From the NCBI GenBank assembly GCA_023150455.1, contig JAKLKW010000002.1, positions 22,899-86,898 on the forward strand: DNA of 64,000 bases, written 5' to 3'. Positions 61,813 through 64,000 of the stretch are shown in pieces (the stretch's first letter is position 1; each line of letters opens with the position of its first letter). The notes beneath the pieces are model-generated. The model was not told the origin of the DNA, made no database searches, and worked only from the letters and a program-made list of their open reading frames with translations. The translations under genes were made by a program, and so were the position numbers. The DNA comes from Alphaproteobacteria bacterium (GTDB taxonomy: Bacteria > Pseudomonadota > Alphaproteobacteria > JAEULC01).

Positions 61813-63902
61813 CGATCACCTGCCACCGCTCGGAGATGGGCCAGGGCGTGCGCACCGGCATTCCGCTGATCCTGGCGGACGAGCTGGAAGCCGACTGGGC
61901 GCGCGTCAAGATCGCCCAGGCGCCGGGCGACGAGAAGCGCTACGGCAACCAGGACACCGACGGCTCGCGCTCGACCCGGCATTTCATGAAGCCGATGCGC
62001 GAATGCGGCGCCGCGGCCCGCGCGATGCTGGAGCAGGCCGCCGCCAAGCGCTGGAACGTCGCGGCCGCGGCGGTGGAGGCCAGGAACCACGAGGTGATCC
62101 ACAAGGCCTCGGGCCGCAAGCTCGGCTACGGCGAGCTGGCGGCCGATGCCGGCGCGCTGCCCGTGCCGGCCCAGGAGAGCCTGAAGCTCAAGGATCCGGC
62201 GCAGTTCCGCTACATCGGCAAGGGCCAGCCGATGCTCGACAATTTCGACATGACGACCGGCCGCGCGATCTTCGGCCAGGACGTCAGGCTCGACGGCATG
62301 AAATACGCCGTGATCGCGCGGCCGCCGGTGCTGGGCGGCAAGGTGAAGTCCGTCGACGCCAGCGCGGCGGCCAAGGTGCCGGGCGTCGAGAAGATCGTGC
62401 AGATCGAGGCGCCGACGGCGCCGGTGAAGTTCCAGCCGCTCGGCGGCGTCGCGGTGATCGCCCGCAACACCTGGGCGGCCATGCAGGGCCGCGCGGCACT
62501 GAAGATCGAGTGGGAGGACGGCCCCAACGCGGTCTACGATTCCAAGGCCTACGAGCAGCAGCTGCTCGCGACCGCGCGCAAGCCGGGCAAGGTGGTGCGC
62601 AACCAGGGCGACTTCGACAAGGCCTTCGCCGGCGCGGCCAGGAAGGTCGAGGCGGAGTACTATCTGCCGCACCTCGCCCACGCCACCATGGAGCCGCCGG
62701 CGGCCACCGCGCGGATCGTCAATGGAAAATGCGAGGTCTGGGCCTGCGCGCAAAGCCCGCAGGCGACGCGCGACGACGTCGCCAAGCGCCTGGGACTCTC
62801 CGCCGACGACGTGACGGTCAACGTCACGCTGCTCGGCGGCGGCTTCGGGCGCAAGTCCAAGGCCGACTTCGCGACCGAGGCGGCGATCCTGTCGATGGAG
62901 ATGGGCGGCCAGCCGGTCAAGGTGGTCTGGACGCGCGAGGACGACATCCGCCACGGCTTCTACCACACGGTCTCGGCCGAGCGGCTCGAGGCCGGGCTCG
63001 ACGCCTCGGGCAAGGTCGTGGCGTGGCGCCACAACTCCGTGGCGCCGTCGCTGATGGCGCTGTTCATGCCCGACCCGAAGCACGAATCGGGGCTGGAGAT
63101 GGGCATGGGGCTGGTCGACGTGCCGGTCGACGTCGCCAACCTCAGGATCGAGAACGGCGAGGCGGCGGCGCACACGCGGATCGGCTGGTTCCGCTCGGTC
63201 TCGAACATCCCGCATGCCTTCGCCGTCCAGTCCTTCATCGCCGAACTGGCGGCGGCTTCGGGCAAGGACCCGAAGGACTACCTGCTCGAGCTGATCGGCA
63301 GCGCGCGCATCTTCGATCCGGCGAAGACCACGGCCGACAAGTCGTACTGGAACAACGGCGAGTCGAGCGAGGTCTACAAGATCGACACGGGACGCCTGAC
63401 GCGCGTGGTGCAGCGCGCGGCCGAGCGCGCGGAATGGGGACGCAGGCTGCCCCAAGGCCAGGGCCTGGGCATCGCGGTGCATCGCAGCTTCGTCAGCTAC
63501 ATCGCGACCGTGGTCGAGGCGGCGGTCGACGAGCGCGGGAGGCTCACCGTGCCGCGGGTCACCGTCGCGGTCGATTGCGGCCCCTACGTCAGCCCCGACC
63601 GCGTGCGCGCGCAGATGGAAGGCTCGTGCGTCATGGGCATGAGCCTGGCGGTCAAGGGCGAGATCTCGTTCAAGAACGGCCGGGTGGAGCAGAGCAACTT
63701 CACCGACTACGACATGGCGCGCATGGACGACGCGCCGCGCGCGATCGGCGTCCACATCGTCGAGACCGGCTGGAACGAGCCGCCGGGCGGCGTCGGCGAG
63801 CCGGGCGTGCCGCCCTTCGCACCGGCGCTCGCCAACGCGATCTTCGCGGCCACCGGCAAGCGCATCAGGCGCCTGCCGATCGGCGACCAGCTGCGCGCCT
63901 GA
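61602..63902 (+). CDS. iorB: Molybdopterin-binding large subunit of isoquinoline 1-oxidoreductase-type enzyme
   Basis: A 766-residue large subunit of the xanthine oxidase/aldehyde oxidase family in its IorB branch. It begins with a Tat-like signal ([20 protein letters not shown]), so the complex is probably exported to the periplasm. Molybdenum-cofactor contacts include [40 protein letters not shown] and the C-terminal [18 protein letters not shown] with the catalytic glutamate of GVGEPG. It should hydroxylate an N-heteroaromatic or oxidise an aldehyde. Its partner small subunit is damaged. The start ATG at 61602 follows TGAC, and the ribosome site is not clear. A strong terminator follows. 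Confidence 0.92.
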   Translation: MERTLCLENVSRRHFLAGTASLGGLALAAHILPLGAAMAQDQKKYGADAMPNGTVNDPRVFLSIAPDGTVTITCHRSEMGQGVRTGIPLILADELEADWARVKIAQAPGDEKRYGNQDTDGSRSTRHFMKPMRECGAAARAMLEQAAAKRWNVAAAAVEARNHEVIHKASGRKLGYGELAADAGALPVPAQESLKLKDPAQFRYIGKGQPMLDNFDMTTGRAIFGQDVRLDGMKYAVIARPPVLGGKVKSVDASAAAKVPGVEKIVQIEAPTAPVKFQPLGGVAVIARNTWAAMQGRAALKIEWEDGPNAVYDSKAYEQQLLATARKPGKVVRNQGDFDKAFAGAARKVEAEYYLPHLAHATMEPPAATARIVNGKCEVWACAQSPQATRDDVAKRLGLSADDVTVNVTLLGGGFGRKSKADFATEAAILSMEMGGQPVKVVWTREDDIRHGFYHTVSAERLEAGLDASGKVVAWRHNSVAPSLMALFMPDPKHESGLEMGMGLVDVPVDVANLRIENGEAAAHTRIGWFRSVSNIPHAFAVQSFIAELAAASGKDPKDYLLELIGSARIFDPAKTTADKSYWNNGESSEVYKIDTGRLTRVVQRAAERAEWGRRLPQGQGLGIAVHRSFVSYIATVVEAAVDERGRLTVPRVTVAVDCGPYVSPDRVRAQMEGSCVMGMSLAVKGEISFKNGRVEQSNFTDYDMARMDDAPRAIGVHIVETGWNEPPGGVGEPGVPPFAPALANAIFAATGKRIRRLPIGDQLRA

Positions 63903-63921
63903 CACGCAGCCACTCCGGCGC

Positions 63922-63960
63922 GGGGCGCGGGGCCCATGTGCCCCGCGCCCCTTTTCTTTT
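63922..63960 (+). terminator. Intrinsic terminator after the oxidoreductase genes
   Basis: GGGGCGCGGGGC and GCCCCGCGCCCC pair over 12 bases around a CCATGT loop, followed by TTTTCTTTTT. It lies 20 bases after the large-subunit stop and should end the plus-strand transcript. Confidence 0.93.
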
Positions 63961-63972
63961 TCGCGTTCTCCC

Positions 63973-64000
63973 CTACCCCGCCGACAGCGCGTCGCGCGTC
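63973..64000 (-). CDS. Possible 3' end of a minus-strand gene (window edge)
   Basis: On the minus strand the last bases read TRDALSAG followed by TAG at 63975-63973, which could be the end of a gene transcribed toward the terminator. Only nine codons are visible, so this is weak and no product can be named. Confidence 0.25.

Overview
The window is high-GC (roughly two thirds G+C by eye), densely packed chromosomal DNA from an alphaproteobacterium. The gene set points that way: class II DAHP synthase, cobalamin-dependent metH beside metF and an ArsR-methyltransferase fusion, the mlaA-mlaC outer-membrane lipid genes, several solute-binding-protein ABC importers and CO-dehydrogenase-family oxidoreductases. 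A Rhodospirillales/Reyranella-like or Rhizobiales-like host is my guess; no rRNA is present to settle it.

Layout. 1-17.3 kb is mostly housekeeping and metabolic genes: a Tat-exported SMP-30-like protein (cut by the window edge), cysS, NAD synthetase, a divergent MocR regulator/FMN-binding pair, a class V aminotransferase, a TPR-GT41 glycosyltransferase, a nicotinate phosphoribosyltransferase-like gene, DAHP synthase, glutathione reductase, succinate-semialdehyde dehydrogenase and a zinc alcohol dehydrogenase. 17.3-23.3 kb is an accessory island with a compact type II-C CRISPR-Cas system (tracrRNA candidate on the minus strand, then cas9-cas1-cas2 on the plus strand), a two-repeat, one-spacer array on the minus strand with its own terminator, and a HepT/MntA (HEPN/MNT) toxin-antitoxin pair that reads into the array. 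23.3-44.5 kb returns to core functions: glmS-glmU, gph, tRNA-Val(CAC), an SGNH hydrolase, a DMT transporter, a DnaJ-like/VWA pair, a molybdopterin oxidoreductase, an acyl-CoA synthetase with a DsbA-like partner, and a SAM-cycle operon (ArsR-methyltransferase, metF, metH) behind an AT-rich palindrome. 44.8-47.1 kb holds mlaA followed by two tandem mlaC paralogues; ettA follows in convergent orientation. 49.4-57.3 kb is one long probable operon joining a polyamine-type ABC importer to a crotonase, an NDP-forming acyl-CoA synthetase and an acyl-CoA dehydrogenase, which suggests uptake and CoA-linked catabolism of one compound. 57.4-60.8 kb is a polar amino acid ABC importer. 61.2-63.9 kb is an isoquinoline-oxidoreductase-like pair whose small subunit has lost its C-terminal iron-sulfur ligands.

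How the parts work together. The most notable region is the CRISPR island. Cas9 keeps all RuvC and HNH catalytic residues. Cas1 and Cas2 look intact. The anti-repeat upstream of cas9 matches the array repeat over 26 bases and is followed by two hairpins that fit a tracrRNA. The array is minimal. Toxin-antitoxin genes and array lie on the same strand with about 60 bp between them and no intrinsic terminator that I can see, so they may share a transcript. Several families of short intergenic palindromic repeats (REP/BIME-like) are scattered through the window. All functional calls are from reading translations and motifs; no database search was possible.
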